A program made the translations under genes and the position numbers. A stretch of DNA of 49,155 nt, taken from a bacterium (GTDB lineage Bacteria; UBP6; UBA1177). The notes beneath the pieces are model-generated. The model was not told the origin of the DNA and ran no database searches. It saw nothing but the letters and a program-made list of their open reading frames with translations. The DNA is taken from contig JAGCNV010000076.1 of the NCBI GenBank assembly GCA_017645765.1, forward strand, positions 1-49,155, written 5' to 3'. Each line of letters begins with the position of its first letter. Within the stretch, counting starts at the first letter, position 1. Shown piece by piece: positions 34,169 through 43,565 of this stretch.

Positions 34169-35344
34169 ATGTCGCACAAGTCACTGATTTTTCTAATCTT
34201 TTTATTTTCATTTTTAGTCATAGAAGCTGTAGACACAGAAAAAGAAAACAAAGAAGCTCTGCTGAAAGCCGAAACAACGGATGAACAGAAAAAAGAAAAT
34301 GAAGAACAGAAAGAAAATGAGGCAAAAGACGAAAAAAAACTCGGAATCATCGCATTTCCGATCGTTTTTTATTCAAGCGACACCAGCGCCGGGTTCGGTG
34401 CTTCGGCGGTTCTGCACAAAGAGCACTACAAAGACGAATATGTGAGCAAGTCAAATTCGCTCGCACTTGTCTTTTTCTACACTTTGAGGAACCAGATGCT
34501 CAGCGCGAATGTCGGGAATCTGTACTGGAACAATGCAAACTGGCACTGGAAAAGCAAACTTGTATTCAAAAAGTATCCCACCGATTTTTACGGGATCGGA
34601 AACGACACGAAACCTGATGCCCACGAGGTTTTCGAGCCTTTTACCTTCCAGTTCGAAAACTCTGTAAACCGCAGGGTCTGGAAATCCTTCTATGCCGGGA
34701 TTTCGCTTACGCAGGGCTATCACATGCTTCTCAAGAAAAAAAAGGACGGACTTGCGCAGTCTTATTTTGAAAATCACAGAAAAGAGGGTTTTATCTCAGG
34801 GATCGGCCTGCGTCTCAGCTACGACAGCACGGACGATTCGTTTTTCCCGACAACCGGCAGTTTTGCAGAAGTCGTCTGGCAGTATCACCCGTTCTGGCTC
34901 GGCAGCCAGTACAGCTTTTCCCGCTTTTTCCTCGACGGACGCACTTTCGTAAAAATTCCGATACCGAAATTCGAGTCGGTTCTGGGCTTTCAGCTGATAT
35001 ACGAGGGAGTTAACGGCAACACTCCGCTCTCGTTTCTCCCGACAATAGGCAGCAAGGACATCATGCGCGGCTATATCGGAGACCGCTTCCGCGACAACTA
35101 CATGCTTGCAGTTCAGACAGAATGGCGCTTTCCGATCTACTGGAGATTCGGCGGTACACTTTTTTTCGCCGCAGGAAAAGTGCAGCACAATTTCACCGAT
35201 TTCATTTTTCAGGATATCAAATACGGCGGCGGATTCGGAATAAGAGTCAGACTTGCGAAAAAGAAAAAGATAAATCTCCGTTTTGACATGGGTTTTACGC
35301 CGGAAGGATATAAATTCTACTTCAATCTGCTCGAGGCTTTTTAA
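34169..35344 (+). CDS. Omp85-superfamily outer-membrane barrel without POTRA domains
   Basis: The 391-aa protein has an N-terminal hydrophobic signal (about residues 4-19), then a 35-residue Lys/Glu-rich segment, then a beta-barrel starting at LGIIAFPIVFYSSDTSAGFG. Features of the bacterial surface antigen (D15/BamA barrel) domain are GLRLSYDSTDDSFFPTTGSF, the RGYIGDRFRDN motif resembling the conserved loop-6 RGF/Y motif, and the final strands GGFGIRVRL and INLRFDMGF. No POTRA repeats fit between signal and barrel, so it is not BamA itself. It may act in lipid or protein transfer across the outer membrane or be a patatin-type barrel relative. It follows lepA by 20 bp with only a weak ribosome-binding site. 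Confidence 0.82.
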   Translation: MSHKSLIFLIFLFSFLVIEAVDTEKENKEALLKAETTDEQKKENEEQKENEAKDEKKLGIIAFPIVFYSSDTSAGFGASAVLHKEHYKDEYVSKSNSLALVFFYTLRNQMLSANVGNLYWNNANWHWKSKLVFKKYPTDFYGIGNDTKPDAHEVFEPFTFQFENSVNRRVWKSFYAGISLTQGYHMLLKKKKDGLAQSYFENHRKEGFISGIGLRLSYDSTDDSFFPTTGSFAEVVWQYHPFWLGSQYSFSRFFLDGRTFVKIPIPKFESVLGFQLIYEGVNGNTPLSFLPTIGSKDIMRGYIGDRFRDNYMLAVQTEWRFPIYWRFGGTLFFAAGKVQHNFTDFIFQDIKYGGGFGIRVRLAKKKKINLRFDMGFTPEGYKFYFNLLEAF

Positions 35345-35361
35345 AAAAATTCATATTTTTG

Positions 35362-35389
35362 TTGCATTTTAAATGATTCCGACTATAAA
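35362..35389 (+). promoter_or_regulatory. promoter of the CAT tRNA
   Basis: TTGCAT (35362-35367) and TATAAA (35384-35389) are spaced 16 bp and end 13 bp before the tRNA. The same box pair and spacing occurs before uvrA. Confidence 0.6.
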
Positions 35390-35402
35390 GGTTGCGCTTT
35401 GC

Positions 35403-35478
35403 GGGCCTATAGCTCAGTTGGTAGAGCCCCCGGCTCATAACCGGATGGTCAGAGGTTCGAACCCTCTTGGGCCCACCA
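35403..35478 (+). tRNA. tRNA with CAT anticodon (elongator Met or Ile2)
   Basis: The 76-nt cloverleaf has acceptor GGGCCTA/TGGGCCC, D-stem GCTC/GAGC, anticodon loop CTCATAA, T-arm AGAGG/CCTCT around TTCGAAC, discriminator A and encoded CCA. It lacks initiator features (the first base pair is G-C). The first anticodon-stem pair is a C-A mismatch. The GGGCCTA acceptor resembles many bacterial tRNA-Ile genes, so a lysidine-modified Ile2 tRNA reading AUA is possible; sequence inspection alone does not separate it from elongator tRNA-Met. Confidence 0.92.
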
Positions 35479-35536
35479 CTTTTTTGTGGAGGCTGGATTT
35501 GCTGTTTATTTACAAATTTCACGACATAAATTTGAA

Positions 35537-35569
35537 AAAGCACTTGTCAAAAACAAGTGCTTTTTTTTT
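35537..35569 (+). terminator. rho-independent terminator after the CAT tRNA
   Basis: AAAGCACTTGT (35537-35547) pairs perfectly with ACAAGTGCTTT (35553-35563) around a 5-nt loop, followed by a run of T to 35569. It lies 58 bp after the tRNA and just before the COG1579 gene. Confidence 0.88.
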
Positions 35570-35593
35570 GCTTTTTAACTAATGGAGGCTCCT

Positions 35594-36337
35594 TTGCTTG
35601 AAGAACTGAAAAAACTTGTAAGTCTGCAGAACGTTGACTCTGAGATTTTCAAACTTGAAGAAGAGTTGGACACTCTGCCGGACAAAAACGACGCTCTTGA
35701 AGATCAGATCGTTGAAAAGGAAAACAAGATCAAAGAACTTAAAAACGCCATCGACATTCAGGTAGACGAAAAAGAAAAGAGAGACGAGATTTACAAAAAA
35801 GGCGAAGAAAAGCTCAAAACGATCACCGGCAAACAGTCCGCCATCAGAAACAAAGAAGAATACAACGCTCTTTTGAGAGAAATCGACAACATCAAAAGGT
35901 TCAACCGCGACCTCAGCGATGAAATTGCCGAAATCAACAAAGAGATCGAAGCAAAAACCGAAGAACTCAATGTTACCGAAGAACAGTTCTCCCGTGAAAT
36001 CGAAGGTTTCAAAAAACAGATAGAAATCAACTCGAAAAGAATGGATGAGCTCGACAAAACGATCGACAAACTCTACGACGAAAGGGAAAAACTTTCGAAA
36101 AACATCAGACCGGCTGTTTACAACAAATATCAGAGAATCATCGAAACTTCACCGAACGGCAAAGCGATCGCCATGGCTGAGCACAGAGTCTGCCTCGGCT
36201 GCAACATGACGCTTCCGCCTGAACTTTACAACATGGTTCTCCGCGCAGTCAGAATCGAAGTCTGTCCGAACTGCCAGTGCATACTCATTCCCGGTGAAAA
36301 CCACTCAAAACCGGCATCAGACAAAGACGAAAATTAG
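35594..36337 (+). CDS. coiled-coil C4 zinc-ribbon protein (COG1579 family)
   Basis: The protein is a long antiparallel coiled coil (about residues 5-190, rich in Glu and Lys heptads) ending in a C4 zinc ribbon, CLGC at the front and CPNC at the back with TLPPELYNMVLRAVRIEV between. It belongs to the widespread COG1579 family, thought to bind nucleic acid or other partners; function is not established. The nominal ATG at 35582 has no ribosome-binding site. GGAGG (35584-35588), inside that extension, is spaced 5 nt from TTG 35594, so TTG is chosen as start (247 aa). RNase P RNA follows directly. Confidence 0.85.
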   Translation: MLEELKKLVSLQNVDSEIFKLEEELDTLPDKNDALEDQIVEKENKIKELKNAIDIQVDEKEKRDEIYKKGEEKLKTITGKQSAIRNKEEYNALLREIDNIKRFNRDLSDEIAEINKEIEAKTEELNVTEEQFSREIEGFKKQIEINSKRMDELDKTIDKLYDEREKLSKNIRPAVYNKYQRIIETSPNGKAIAMAEHRVCLGCNMTLPPELYNMVLRAVRIEVCPNCQCILIPGENHSKPASDKDEN

Positions 36338-36350
36338 TTCTTTTACTTTG

Positions 36351-36705
36351 TGAAAAAGCAGCACTTCCAGTCGCTGGTTTTCAGAGGAAAGTCCGGACTC
36401 CAAAGGGCAGAGGGCTGGCTAACGGCCAGGAGCAGCGATGTTACGGAAAGTGCAGCAGAAAATAAACTACCCGGTTTATCCGGGAAAAGGTGAAAAGGCG
36501 GGGCAAGAGCCCACCGGGGTCACGGCGACGCGGCCCGCAAGGCAAACCCCCCTCGGAGCAAGGTCTAATAGAAATGCCATCTGCCGCGGCAGATAAGGAT
36601 CGCCCGTCCGACGCATTCGGGTTGACCGCTTGAGATTGCAGGCAACTGTAATTCCAGATGAATGACTGGTTAAAACAGAATCCGGCTTATGTGCTGCTTT
36701 TTCTC
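36351..36705 (+). ncRNA. rnpB: RNase P RNA, bacterial type A
   Basis: The conserved core sequences of RNase P RNA are present: GAGGAAAGTCCGGACTCC near the 5' end, AGGGCAGAGGGCTGGCTAAC, GGCAAACCCC, and ACAGAATCCGGCTTAT near the 3' end, the two outer elements forming helix P4. The termini pair as helix P1: GAAAAAGCAGCAC (36352-36364) with GTGCTGCTTTTTC (36691-36703). The CACGGCGAC region and GGTTGACC segment match the specificity domain. Length is about 355 nt. The RNA processes the 5' leader of tRNA precursors together with RnpA, which is not in the window. Confidence 0.96.
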
Positions 36706-36753
36706 CACTTTTTCAGAAAAGTTCTTTAGTTTATCAACTTTGAGGAGGCTTGA

Positions 36754-38064
36754 ATGTCTTCAAGAGACCACTGGGGAAACAAACTAGGTTTCATTTTAGC
36801 AGCTGTCGGAAGCGCTGTCGGACTCGGAAATATCTGGAAATTTCCCTATGTCGTAGGCAAAAACGGCGGCGGCGCGTTCATACTGATTTATCTTGCGTGC
36901 ATAATTCTTGTGGGAATTCCGATACTTATAACCGAAATCTATATCGGAAAAAAGAGCCAGCTCAACCCTGTAGGAGCATTCAGATTTTTCCAGAAAGGAA
37001 AAGTTCCGTTTTCGCCCATAGGATATGCCGGAGTTTTGTGCGGAATCATAATTCTTTCGTATTATTCGGTAATTACAGGCTGGATCTGCCATTATCTCAT
37101 GCTCAGTTTCCGCGGATTTTCGGGAACCGAAACCGAAATCAGCACGATTTTCGACCATTTGAACGCGACTCCGTGGCTCAATGTCGCGTGGCACACTTTT
37201 GTCATGGTAACAGTCATGCTGATTCTTATGAAAGGCGTTATGAAAGGAATCGAAAAGGCGAGCAAAATCCTCATGCCGACTCTCGGAATCCTTCTTATTA
37301 TCCTTGTCTGCTACTCGCTGACTCTCGACGGAATGAAAGATGCATGGCATTTCCTCACTTATCCCGATTTTTCAAAAGTAACGGGCGGATCGCTGCTTGA
37401 AGCTCTAGGAACTTCCTTTTTCACCCTTTCGCTCGGAATGGGAGCAATGATAACCTACGGAAGTTACCTCAAAGGCGATGTCAACATCACGAAATCGGCC
37501 GTTCAGATTGCTTCGGTAGATACGCTTATCGCTTTTCTGGCAGGGCTTGTAATCTTCCCGATAGTCTTTTCCAACGGGCTTGAACCGAGCGCAGGACCGG
37601 GACTCATTTTCAAAACCCTTCCAGTCCTTTTCGCGAAGATGCCGGGAGGTCACATAGTTTCCATTGCCTTTTTCGCTCTCGTCCTTTTTGCCGCGATAAC
37701 CAGCGCGATTTCTCTTCTCGAAGTTGCGGTTTCGTTTGTTGTAGACGAATACAAGTTCTCAAGAATAAAGGCGATTCTGATAATGGGAACAGTGATCTGG
37801 GCACTCGGAATCCTTTCCGCAGTCTCATCCTGGAATGTCGGCGGAGTTCCTTTTCTCGATATTTTCGACAAAATCTCATCCTGCTACATGCTCCCGCTCG
37901 GCGGTCTCGGTACAGCTCTCGTTTTCGCCTGGGCAATATCGAATGAGCAGAAATATGCAGAAATCGGCTCAAAACCGATTCATAAAATACTTCTTTTTGC
38001 CGCAAAATATGTAGCGCCGCTGCTTTTGTTGGTTATTTTCCTTAAAGAGATCGGATTGTTCTAA
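36754..38064 (+). CDS. sodium-dependent transporter, NSS (SNF) family
   Basis: The protein belongs to the neurotransmitter:sodium symporter family, whose bacterial members (such as LeuT and MhsT) import amino acids with Na+. The first helix carries the family signature WGNKLGFILAAVGSAVGLGNIWKFPYV followed by NGGGAFILIYL, including the unwound Gly-rich substrate and Na+ site. SLGMGAMITYGSYL in the sixth helix and the later ITSAISLLEVAVSF in the eighth also match. At 436 aa it has about 11 helices, the short bacterial form. GAGGAGG precedes ATG 36754. The substrate is probably a hydrophobic amino acid, which is inference. Its gene is convergent with the NrnA-like gene. Confidence 0.93.
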   Translation: MSSRDHWGNKLGFILAAVGSAVGLGNIWKFPYVVGKNGGGAFILIYLACIILVGIPILITEIYIGKKSQLNPVGAFRFFQKGKVPFSPIGYAGVLCGIIILSYYSVITGWICHYLMLSFRGFSGTETEISTIFDHLNATPWLNVAWHTFVMVTVMLILMKGVMKGIEKASKILMPTLGILLIILVCYSLTLDGMKDAWHFLTYPDFSKVTGGSLLEALGTSFFTLSLGMGAMITYGSYLKGDVNITKSAVQIASVDTLIAFLAGLVIFPIVFSNGLEPSAGPGLIFKTLPVLFAKMPGGHIVSIAFFALVLFAAITSAISLLEVAVSFVVDEYKFSRIKAILIMGTVIWALGILSAVSSWNVGGVPFLDIFDKISSCYMLPLGGLGTALVFAWAISNEQKYAEIGSKPIHKILLFAAKYVAPLLLLVIFLKEIGLF

Positions 38065-38112
38065 CCCTAATTGCCGGAATACGGGCGGCACTCCTGCAAA
38101 GATAGATGGAAT

Positions 38113-39081
38113 TTACAGATCGAGCGTTTCAGCTATTTCGAGAACGGCTTTTCTTCCTTCGTCGAGAGTGCCGTAAAATGTGAATCCTGCCGCATTTTTG
38201 TGGCCGCCGCCGCCGAATTTCTGCGCTATCGGGATGCAGTCGATGTCGCCGCGGCTTCTGACGCTGAATTTCCAGACTTTGCCATCTTCGACTTCGCGGA
38301 TGCGGAAGATTATCTGGACTGTGCCTATTCTGCGGATCTCCTCTACGTAAGGATCAATTTCGTCGATCGCGAGGTTGAATCTTTTGAGCTGATCAAGGGT
38401 GGTTGCGAAGAATACGACTTTGCCGTCCTTGTATTTTTCCATGCTGTTAAGGACTTCGGCAAACATTGCGAACCAGTTTTCGGGGAGATTTTCAAAGAAT
38501 TTCGAGCAGAAATCGCCGTAATTTATCTTTTCGGCAAGGTCAGCGACGATGCTCAGAGCCTCTTTGTCGGTGCTTGCGTAACGCAAACCGCCTGTATCGC
38601 CGAAAATGCCGAAGCAGATGTCCTCGGCCTCGCTTTTCGTAAGCTCGTGAGCAAGACTTTTCGCCCAGCGGTAGACTATCGCGGCTGTCGCGCTCGCCCC
38701 TTCGTCGGTAACTTCGGCGTCGTAAAAACCGGTATCTTTGTGTCTGTGGTGGTCAAACAGAATTTTTCTGCTTTTTGAAGCCGCCATCTTTGTAAAAAAC
38801 GGCTCTGTTGTCCTTTCAGGAGTCGCGCTGTCGAGAATGAAGTAAAGGTCAGGCTCGAAATCGGGAACAGTTTCGGTCGCGACACCGGCATATTCGAGAA
38901 AAGCGCCGTTGTAAGGATATTTGTCACTGCGGAAAAGGGCGACTTCCTTCCCCATCGACTTCAGGATCGAATAAACCGCAAGCGAACTGCCCATGCAGTC
39001 GGGGTCGGGATTGACGTGCCCTGCGATTATGATTTTCTTTGAATCTGCCAGAATTTCATTGATTTTACTGAAATTATCCAT
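38113..39081 (-). CDS. DHH-family phosphoesterase, NrnA-like oligoribonuclease/pAp phosphatase
   Basis: The DHH domain has HVNPDPDCMGSSLA (motif I), FILDSATPERT (motif II), the name-giving DHHRHKD (motif III) and FGIFGDTGGLRYAST (motif IV). The C-terminal DHHA1 domain shows FGGGGHKNAAGF, the substrate-binding glycine motif. Proteins of this architecture (322 aa) degrade short RNA oligonucleotides and dephosphorylate 3'-phosphoadenosine 5'-phosphate, needing Mn2+. The frame opens at TTG 39093, but GGAGGTGAAT precedes ATG 39081, which is used. It is divergent from uvrA, with the uvrA promoter in the 106-bp gap. Confidence 0.92.
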   Translation of the reverse strand: MDNFSKINEILADSKKIIIAGHVNPDPDCMGSSLAVYSILKSMGKEVALFRSDKYPYNGAFLEYAGVATETVPDFEPDLYFILDSATPERTTEPFFTKMAASKSRKILFDHHRHKDTGFYDAEVTDEGASATAAIVYRWAKSLAHELTKSEAEDICFGIFGDTGGLRYASTDKEALSIVADLAEKINYGDFCSKFFENLPENWFAMFAEVLNSMEKYKDGKVVFFATTLDQLKRFNLAIDEIDPYVEEIRRIGTVQIIFRIREVEDGKVWKFSVRSRGDIDCIPIAQKFGGGGHKNAAGFTFYGTLDEGRKAVLEIAETLDL

Positions 39082-39135
39082 ATTCACCTCCAAAAAAACG
39101 TTGTATTATATTTATTTCGGAACTCTTGTAAAATC

Positions 39136-39163
39136 TTGCATATTCAACCGGAAAAAATATAAA
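39136..39163 (+). promoter_or_regulatory. uvrA promoter
   Basis: TTGCAT (39136-39141) and TATAAA (39158-39163) are spaced 16 bp, 24 bp before the uvrA ATG. No LexA-type SOS box of the E. coli (CTGT-N8-ACAG) or Gram-positive (GAAC-N4-GTTC) form is seen. Confidence 0.5.
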
Positions 39164-39187
39164 AGCGGCAAGTTTCGGGAGGTAAAA

Positions 39188-41977
39188 ATGCTTCGTTCAA
39201 TCATTATAAAAGGTGCGAGACACCACAATCTGAAAAATTTCGATATCGAGATCCCGCATGAGAAACTTGTCGTCGTGACAGGCGTTTCGGGAAGCGGCAA
39301 AACATCGCTCGCGTTCGATACGATCTATGCCGAAGGTCAGCGCAGATACGTCGAAAGCCTTTCGAGTTATGCCAGAATGTTCCTTGAACTTTCGGAAAAA
39401 CCGGAAGCCGACCTGATCGAAGGTTTGTCGCCTTCGATCGCGATCCAGCAGCGCGGACTCAACGCAAGCCCCCGCTCGATCGTGGGAACGACAACCGAAA
39501 TCTACGACTACATGCGTCTTCTTTTCGCCCGTGCCGGAAAAGTCCACTGCCACAACTGCGGACGCGAAATAACAAAGACTCCGGCGGCGAAGATCGTTGA
39601 ACTCATCCTCAACAAAACAGGCAAGAAAATACTCGTTTTGTCGCCAGTGGTAAGCGGCAGAAAAGGGACTTACGAAAAACTTTTCGAAGACTTGAACAAA
39701 GAAGGCTATCTCCGCATAATCATTGACGGAACCGAATACCGCCTTGACGAAGAAATGCCGAAATTGGATAAGTTCAAAAAGCACGACATCAACCTTGTCG
39801 TCGACAGGCTCGCGATCAAACCGGATACCGACGCCGCAAGAGTCCAGGCCTCGGTCGAAACCGCTCTCAAAAAAGGAAACGGCAAAATGATCGTCAAAGA
39901 GCTTGAGGGTGAAGAGAAACTTTTCAGCGAAAATTTCGCCTGCCCCTACTGCGACATCTACTACGACGAAATCGAGCCGCGCACATTCTCTTTCAACAAT
40001 CCGGCAGGCTCCTGCCCCGAATGCAGCGGCCTCGGCACGCGGACTTACATGGATGTCAACAAAGTCCTTGTCGACCCGTCGCAGCCTGTGAACAAGGCGT
40101 TTCCCGACCTCTGGGCGTTCACGAAATACAATATAAAACAAGTGATCGAGCACTACGGCGAAGACCCGAAACTCCCCTTCGACCAGCTTTCGACGACAGT
40201 CCAGAACGCCGTTTTATACGGTTCGGAAGATGAGATCGACTTCTCGATAAGCACAAAAACCACTAAATTCAATATGACGAAAAAATATGAAGGGCTCATG
40301 CCTTCCCTCGAGCGCCGCTGGAGAGAAAGCGAATCGGAAGCAGTGCGCGAAGATCTGTCTAAATTCCTCGCTGAAGGCGTCTGCCCCGAATGCGGCGGAA
40401 AAAGGCTCAGCAAAAAAGCCCTTTCGGTCACGATCGGCGGGCTTAACATTTACGAAATGTGCGAAATCCCGGTGCGCGAACTCTATAAAAAACTATCGGA
40501 CGACAAATTTTTCGGATTCTCAGAATTCGAGCGCGAAGTCGCTGCAAAACCGCTCAAAGAGATCCGCTCGCGCCTAAAATTCCTCGATTCAGTTGGGCTC
40601 GGATACTTGACTCTGAACCGCAAAACCAACTCGCTTTCGGGCGGAGAAGCGCAGAGGATAAATCTCGCAAGCCAGATCGGCTCCGCTCTTACCGGAGTCA
40701 CCTATGTTCTCGACGAACCGAGCATCGGGCTTCACCCGAACGACACGGACAAGTTGGTAAATTTATTAAAAAATCTCCGTGATATCGGAAACAACGTGAT
40801 AGTTGTCGAACACGATAAGGAAATCATCGAAGCGGCCGATTTTCTTGTCGATTTAGGTCCCGGTGCCGGAGAAAAAGGTGGTGAACTTCTTTTTGCAGGA
40901 GAATCAAAGGATATTCTTGCTGTGAAAAAATCGCTCACAGCCGACTATTTAAGCGGCAGAAAGACTATCGAAGTTCCTGCAACACGCAGGAAACCGGCAG
41001 GCTGGATCAAACTTTCGGGAGTCACGACAAATAACCTCAAAAACGTGAACGCAGAGATCCCGCTCGGTGTCTTCTGCTCGGTAACGGGAGTATCTGGAAG
41101 CGGAAAGAGCTCGCTCGTCATGGAGACGCTCATCCCCGCTCTGCGAAAGGAGAAAGCCGACTTCAAGAGCATAAAAATCAACGGAAAAATCGACGAACTC
41201 ATTGAGATCGACCAGTCGCCAATCGGCAGAACTCCGCGCTCGAACCCTGCAACTTATGTCGGACTTTTCGGTTACATCCGCGACCTGTTTGCCGCAATGC
41301 CCGAAGCGAAAGCGCGCGGTTACAAGGCAAGCCGTTTCTCCTTCAACGTCAAAGGAGGCCGATGCGAAACCTGCCAGGGAGCCGGGATCATCAAAATCGA
41401 GATGAACTTCATGCCGAACACCTTCGTCAGATGCCCGGACTGCGGCGGAAAACGCTTCAGCGACGAAACTCTGCAAGTAAAATTCAAAGGTTACGACATC
41501 CACGACATTCTTGAAACAGATGTTGCGAAAGCAGCCGAGATCTTTGCCCCCTTCCCTGCGATAAAGCGCAAACTCGACCTTCTGAATTCAATAGGACTCG
41601 GCTACATCAAACTCGGACAACCGGCGCACACCCTTTCGGGCGGAGAAGCGCAGAGGATAAAACTTGCAGAAGAACTTTCAAAAAAACGCTCAGACAGTTC
41701 AATTTATATACTTGACGAACCGACCACAGGGCTTCATTTCGACGACGTGAAAAAACTTATCGCCATACTCAACCAGCTCGTAAATAAAGGCTCTACCGTC
41801 ATCGTAATCGAACACAACCTCGACATAATCAAGTCATCCGACTACATCATTGACATCGGCCCCGAAGGCGGAGATGCGGGCGGCAGAATAGTAGCAGCAG
41901 GAACTCCCGAAGAAATCGTCAAAAACAAGGAATCGCTCACCGGAAAGTGGCTGAAAGGACTTTTAAACCAGCATTAA
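39188..41977 (+). CDS. uvrA: excinuclease ABC subunit A
   Basis: UvrA is the damage-recognition ATPase of nucleotide excision repair. It has two ABC domains: Walker [11 protein letters not shown] in the first and [10 protein letters not shown] in the second, and LSGGEAQRI signatures in both. Zinc-binding cysteine pairs are present: CHNC, then CPYC with CPEC, and CETCQGAG with CPDCGG near residues 720-760. [16 protein letters not shown] and [12 protein letters not shown] are the expected switch regions. The ORF is open from 38993, but the conserved N-terminus [17 protein letters not shown] begins at ATG 39188, with GGAGGT at 39178-39183 (929 aa), and the longer version would overlap the divergent gene. 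Confidence 0.97.
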   Translation: MLRSIIIKGARHHNLKNFDIEIPHEKLVVVTGVSGSGKTSLAFDTIYAEGQRRYVESLSSYARMFLELSEKPEADLIEGLSPSIAIQQRGLNASPRSIVGTTTEIYDYMRLLFARAGKVHCHNCGREITKTPAAKIVELILNKTGKKILVLSPVVSGRKGTYEKLFEDLNKEGYLRIIIDGTEYRLDEEMPKLDKFKKHDINLVVDRLAIKPDTDAARVQASVETALKKGNGKMIVKELEGEEKLFSENFACPYCDIYYDEIEPRTFSFNNPAGSCPECSGLGTRTYMDVNKVLVDPSQPVNKAFPDLWAFTKYNIKQVIEHYGEDPKLPFDQLSTTVQNAVLYGSEDEIDFSISTKTTKFNMTKKYEGLMPSLERRWRESESEAVREDLSKFLAEGVCPECGGKRLSKKALSVTIGGLNIYEMCEIPVRELYKKLSDDKFFGFSEFEREVAAKPLKEIRSRLKFLDSVGLGYLTLNRKTNSLSGGEAQRINLASQIGSALTGVTYVLDEPSIGLHPNDTDKLVNLLKNLRDIGNNVIVVEHDKEIIEAADFLVDLGPGAGEKGGELLFAGESKDILAVKKSLTADYLSGRKTIEVPATRRKPAGWIKLSGVTTNNLKNVNAEIPLGVFCSVTGVSGSGKSSLVMETLIPALRKEKADFKSIKINGKIDELIEIDQSPIGRTPRSNPATYVGLFGYIRDLFAAMPEAKARGYKASRFSFNVKGGRCETCQGAGIIKIEMNFMPNTFVRCPDCGGKRFSDETLQVKFKGYDIHDILETDVAKAAEIFAPFPAIKRKLDLLNSIGLGYIKLGQPAHTLSGGEAQRIKLAEELSKKRSDSSIYILDEPTTGLHFDDVKKLIAILNQLVNKGSTVIVIEHNLDIIKSSDYIIDIGPEGGDAGGRIVAAGTPEEIVKNKESLTGKWLKGLLNQH

Positions 41978-42017
41978 TTGCTATTTTTATTCAGCAATTC
42001 CGGCACTTTTTTTTATT

Positions 42018-42045
42018 TTGACTTTTATACCCCCGACACTAAGAT
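42018..42045 (+). promoter_or_regulatory. candidate promoter of the V-ATPase operon
   Basis: TTGACT (42018-42023) and TAAGAT (42040-42045) are spaced 16 bp, 43 bp before the first ATG. The -10 match is 4 of 6. An AATTGCT/AGCAATT stem just upstream may weakly end uvrA transcription. Confidence 0.45.
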
Positions 42046-42088
42046 ACCTCCGTTGAATGTTTGAATAACACACTTCCGGAGGTAAAAA

Positions 42089-42721
42089 ATGAGCGAAGCT
42101 CAAAACACGAAACTCAATGTCACCGACAGCAAAATTAAGGACATCACCGATTTCCTTAAATCTTCCGTTCTTGAACCTGCCGAGCAGGAAAAAGCCACAA
42201 TTATTTCCGACGCGAAAAAGGAATCAGCGAAGATTATCGCAGACGCAAAAAAAGAGGCTGAGTCGATAATCGAAAACGCGAAAAAAGAGGCCGAGACAAT
42301 GAAACACAACACCGAATCGGCTCTTAAGATCGCGGCTAAACAGTCTGTCGACAAGCTTAAACTCGTTCTCGAGAAAGAGGTTCTCACGGCGGCTGTCGCA
42401 ACTCCTGTAAAAGAGGCTATGAAAAGCGAAGCACTGATCAAAGAGTTCGTTTCGGAATTCCTCAAAATATATGCAGACAAAGGGTCGTTCTCTGTAGAAC
42501 TTCCGGCTGCACTTAAAGACAAACTTTCAGCTTATGTTAAAAGCCAGATCGATTCGCTCGGCGCGAAAGAGATCAAGCTCAGCGACGAAACGCTTCCTTC
42601 GGGATTCGCTGTAATCGCGGCAAACGGAGCTCTCCGCTACGATTTCACCGATGAATCGGTCGTTGAACTGCTTACTGAATACATCAGACCCGAACTTAGA
42701 AAAGCTCTCTTCTCGAAATAG
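42089..42721 (+). CDS. atpE: V-type ATPase subunit E (peripheral stalk)
   Basis: The 210-aa protein has a long N-terminal helix rich in Ala, Lys and Glu with repeating AKKEAE units (about residues 35-80) and a globular C-terminal domain ending LLTEYIRPELRKALF, the usual design of V-ATPase E subunits in the peripheral stalk. In two-subunit stalks E pairs with G/H, but no separate G-like gene is in the window. It is the first gene of the operon with GGAGGT before its ATG. The identification rests on domain layout and gene order. Confidence 0.85.
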   Translation: MSEAQNTKLNVTDSKIKDITDFLKSSVLEPAEQEKATIISDAKKESAKIIADAKKEAESIIENAKKEAETMKHNTESALKIAAKQSVDKLKLVLEKEVLTAAVATPVKEAMKSEALIKEFVSEFLKIYADKGSFSVELPAALKDKLSAYVKSQIDSLGAKEIKLSDETLPSGFAVIAANGALRYDFTDESVVELLTEYIRPELRKALFSK

Positions 42722-42735
42722 CGGGGTGATTAAGC

Positions 42736-43551
42736 ATGAAGTTTAATCACTACACGATAGCGGCTCTGCCCCAGCTCACCTGGGACGGCGACCTTCCGTG
42801 CACCCTGGCCGACCTGCTTGAAGAATTCGACATGCAGCTTGAGCCTCTGCGCGATGGGATCCGCTCTATCCTTCTTCTCGATGACATCAGAAATATCGAG
42901 CTCATCATCAAATCAAGACTTGCCGCTGAAGATGGCAAAGTTATCGACTTTTTCCGCACCGGCATGACCAAACCAGAAGAGCTTGAACTTTTCGTTGATG
43001 ACCCGAGACATAACGCTCCCGACGGATATCCCGAATTTATCGAGGATTTCTTCGAGTCGGCAAAGACAAACGAAGAGAGAAACGCGAAGATCGAAGAGCT
43101 TTACACCGGCTACTACACCTGGTTGTCCGCGAACAAAAACCCGTTTCTGGCACGCTACGGCGCGAACATGATGACAGTTTACACTGTTGTTTCGGCTTTG
43201 AGAATGCTGAAAAACGGAAGCGACCTCGACAAGCACTTGAAAGGCGACAGCGACGCGGTCAAACTTATCCTTGAAAACAGGAACAACGCAGACCTCGGGC
43301 TTAAAGGCTATTTCCCGGAAGTCACAGAAATTGCTGCGCTTTTCGACAAGGAGAAGACTCCGGACGAAGTCGAGAGAGAACTCGACAGGATACGCTTCAG
43401 CCTTCTTGACGAAGTTGGTCAGGAAAAGCCTTTCGCCGACCACATCATCTACGGTTACATCATCGGTTTCCAGATGAAAGACCGCTGGATGACGCAGAGC
43501 GACGAAGCCGGAATGAAGATTTTGGAAAACATAATCAATGGAAATTACTGA
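42736..43551 (+). CDS. DUF2764 protein of the V-ATPase operon (subunit C position)
   Basis: This 271-aa soluble, mostly helical protein starts with NHYTIAALPQLTWDGDLPCTLADLLEE and belongs to the DUF2764 family, which is found nearly always between the E and A genes of bacterial V-ATPase operons (for example in spirochaetes and chlamydiae). The classical subunit C/d gene is missing from the order, so DUF2764 probably substitutes for it, linking the rotor or stalk to the membrane part. That role is inference. GGGGTGAT precedes ATG 42736, and the next gene follows after 14 bp. Confidence 0.85.
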   Translation: MKFNHYTIAALPQLTWDGDLPCTLADLLEEFDMQLEPLRDGIRSILLLDDIRNIELIIKSRLAAEDGKVIDFFRTGMTKPEELELFVDDPRHNAPDGYPEFIEDFFESAKTNEERNAKIEELYTGYYTWLSANKNPFLARYGANMMTVYTVVSALRMLKNGSDLDKHLKGDSDAVKLILENRNNADLGLKGYFPEVTEIAALFDKEKTPDEVERELDRIRFSLLDEVGQEKPFADHIIYGYIIGFQMKDRWMTQSDEAGMKILENIINGNY

Positions 43552-43565
43552 TAGGAGACTTGCAA

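Noticed and set aside
38993-39187. N-terminal extension of uvrA by 65 residues
   Set aside because: The conserved UvrA start and a strong GGAGGT point to 39188, and the extension overlaps the divergent DHH gene and the promoter.
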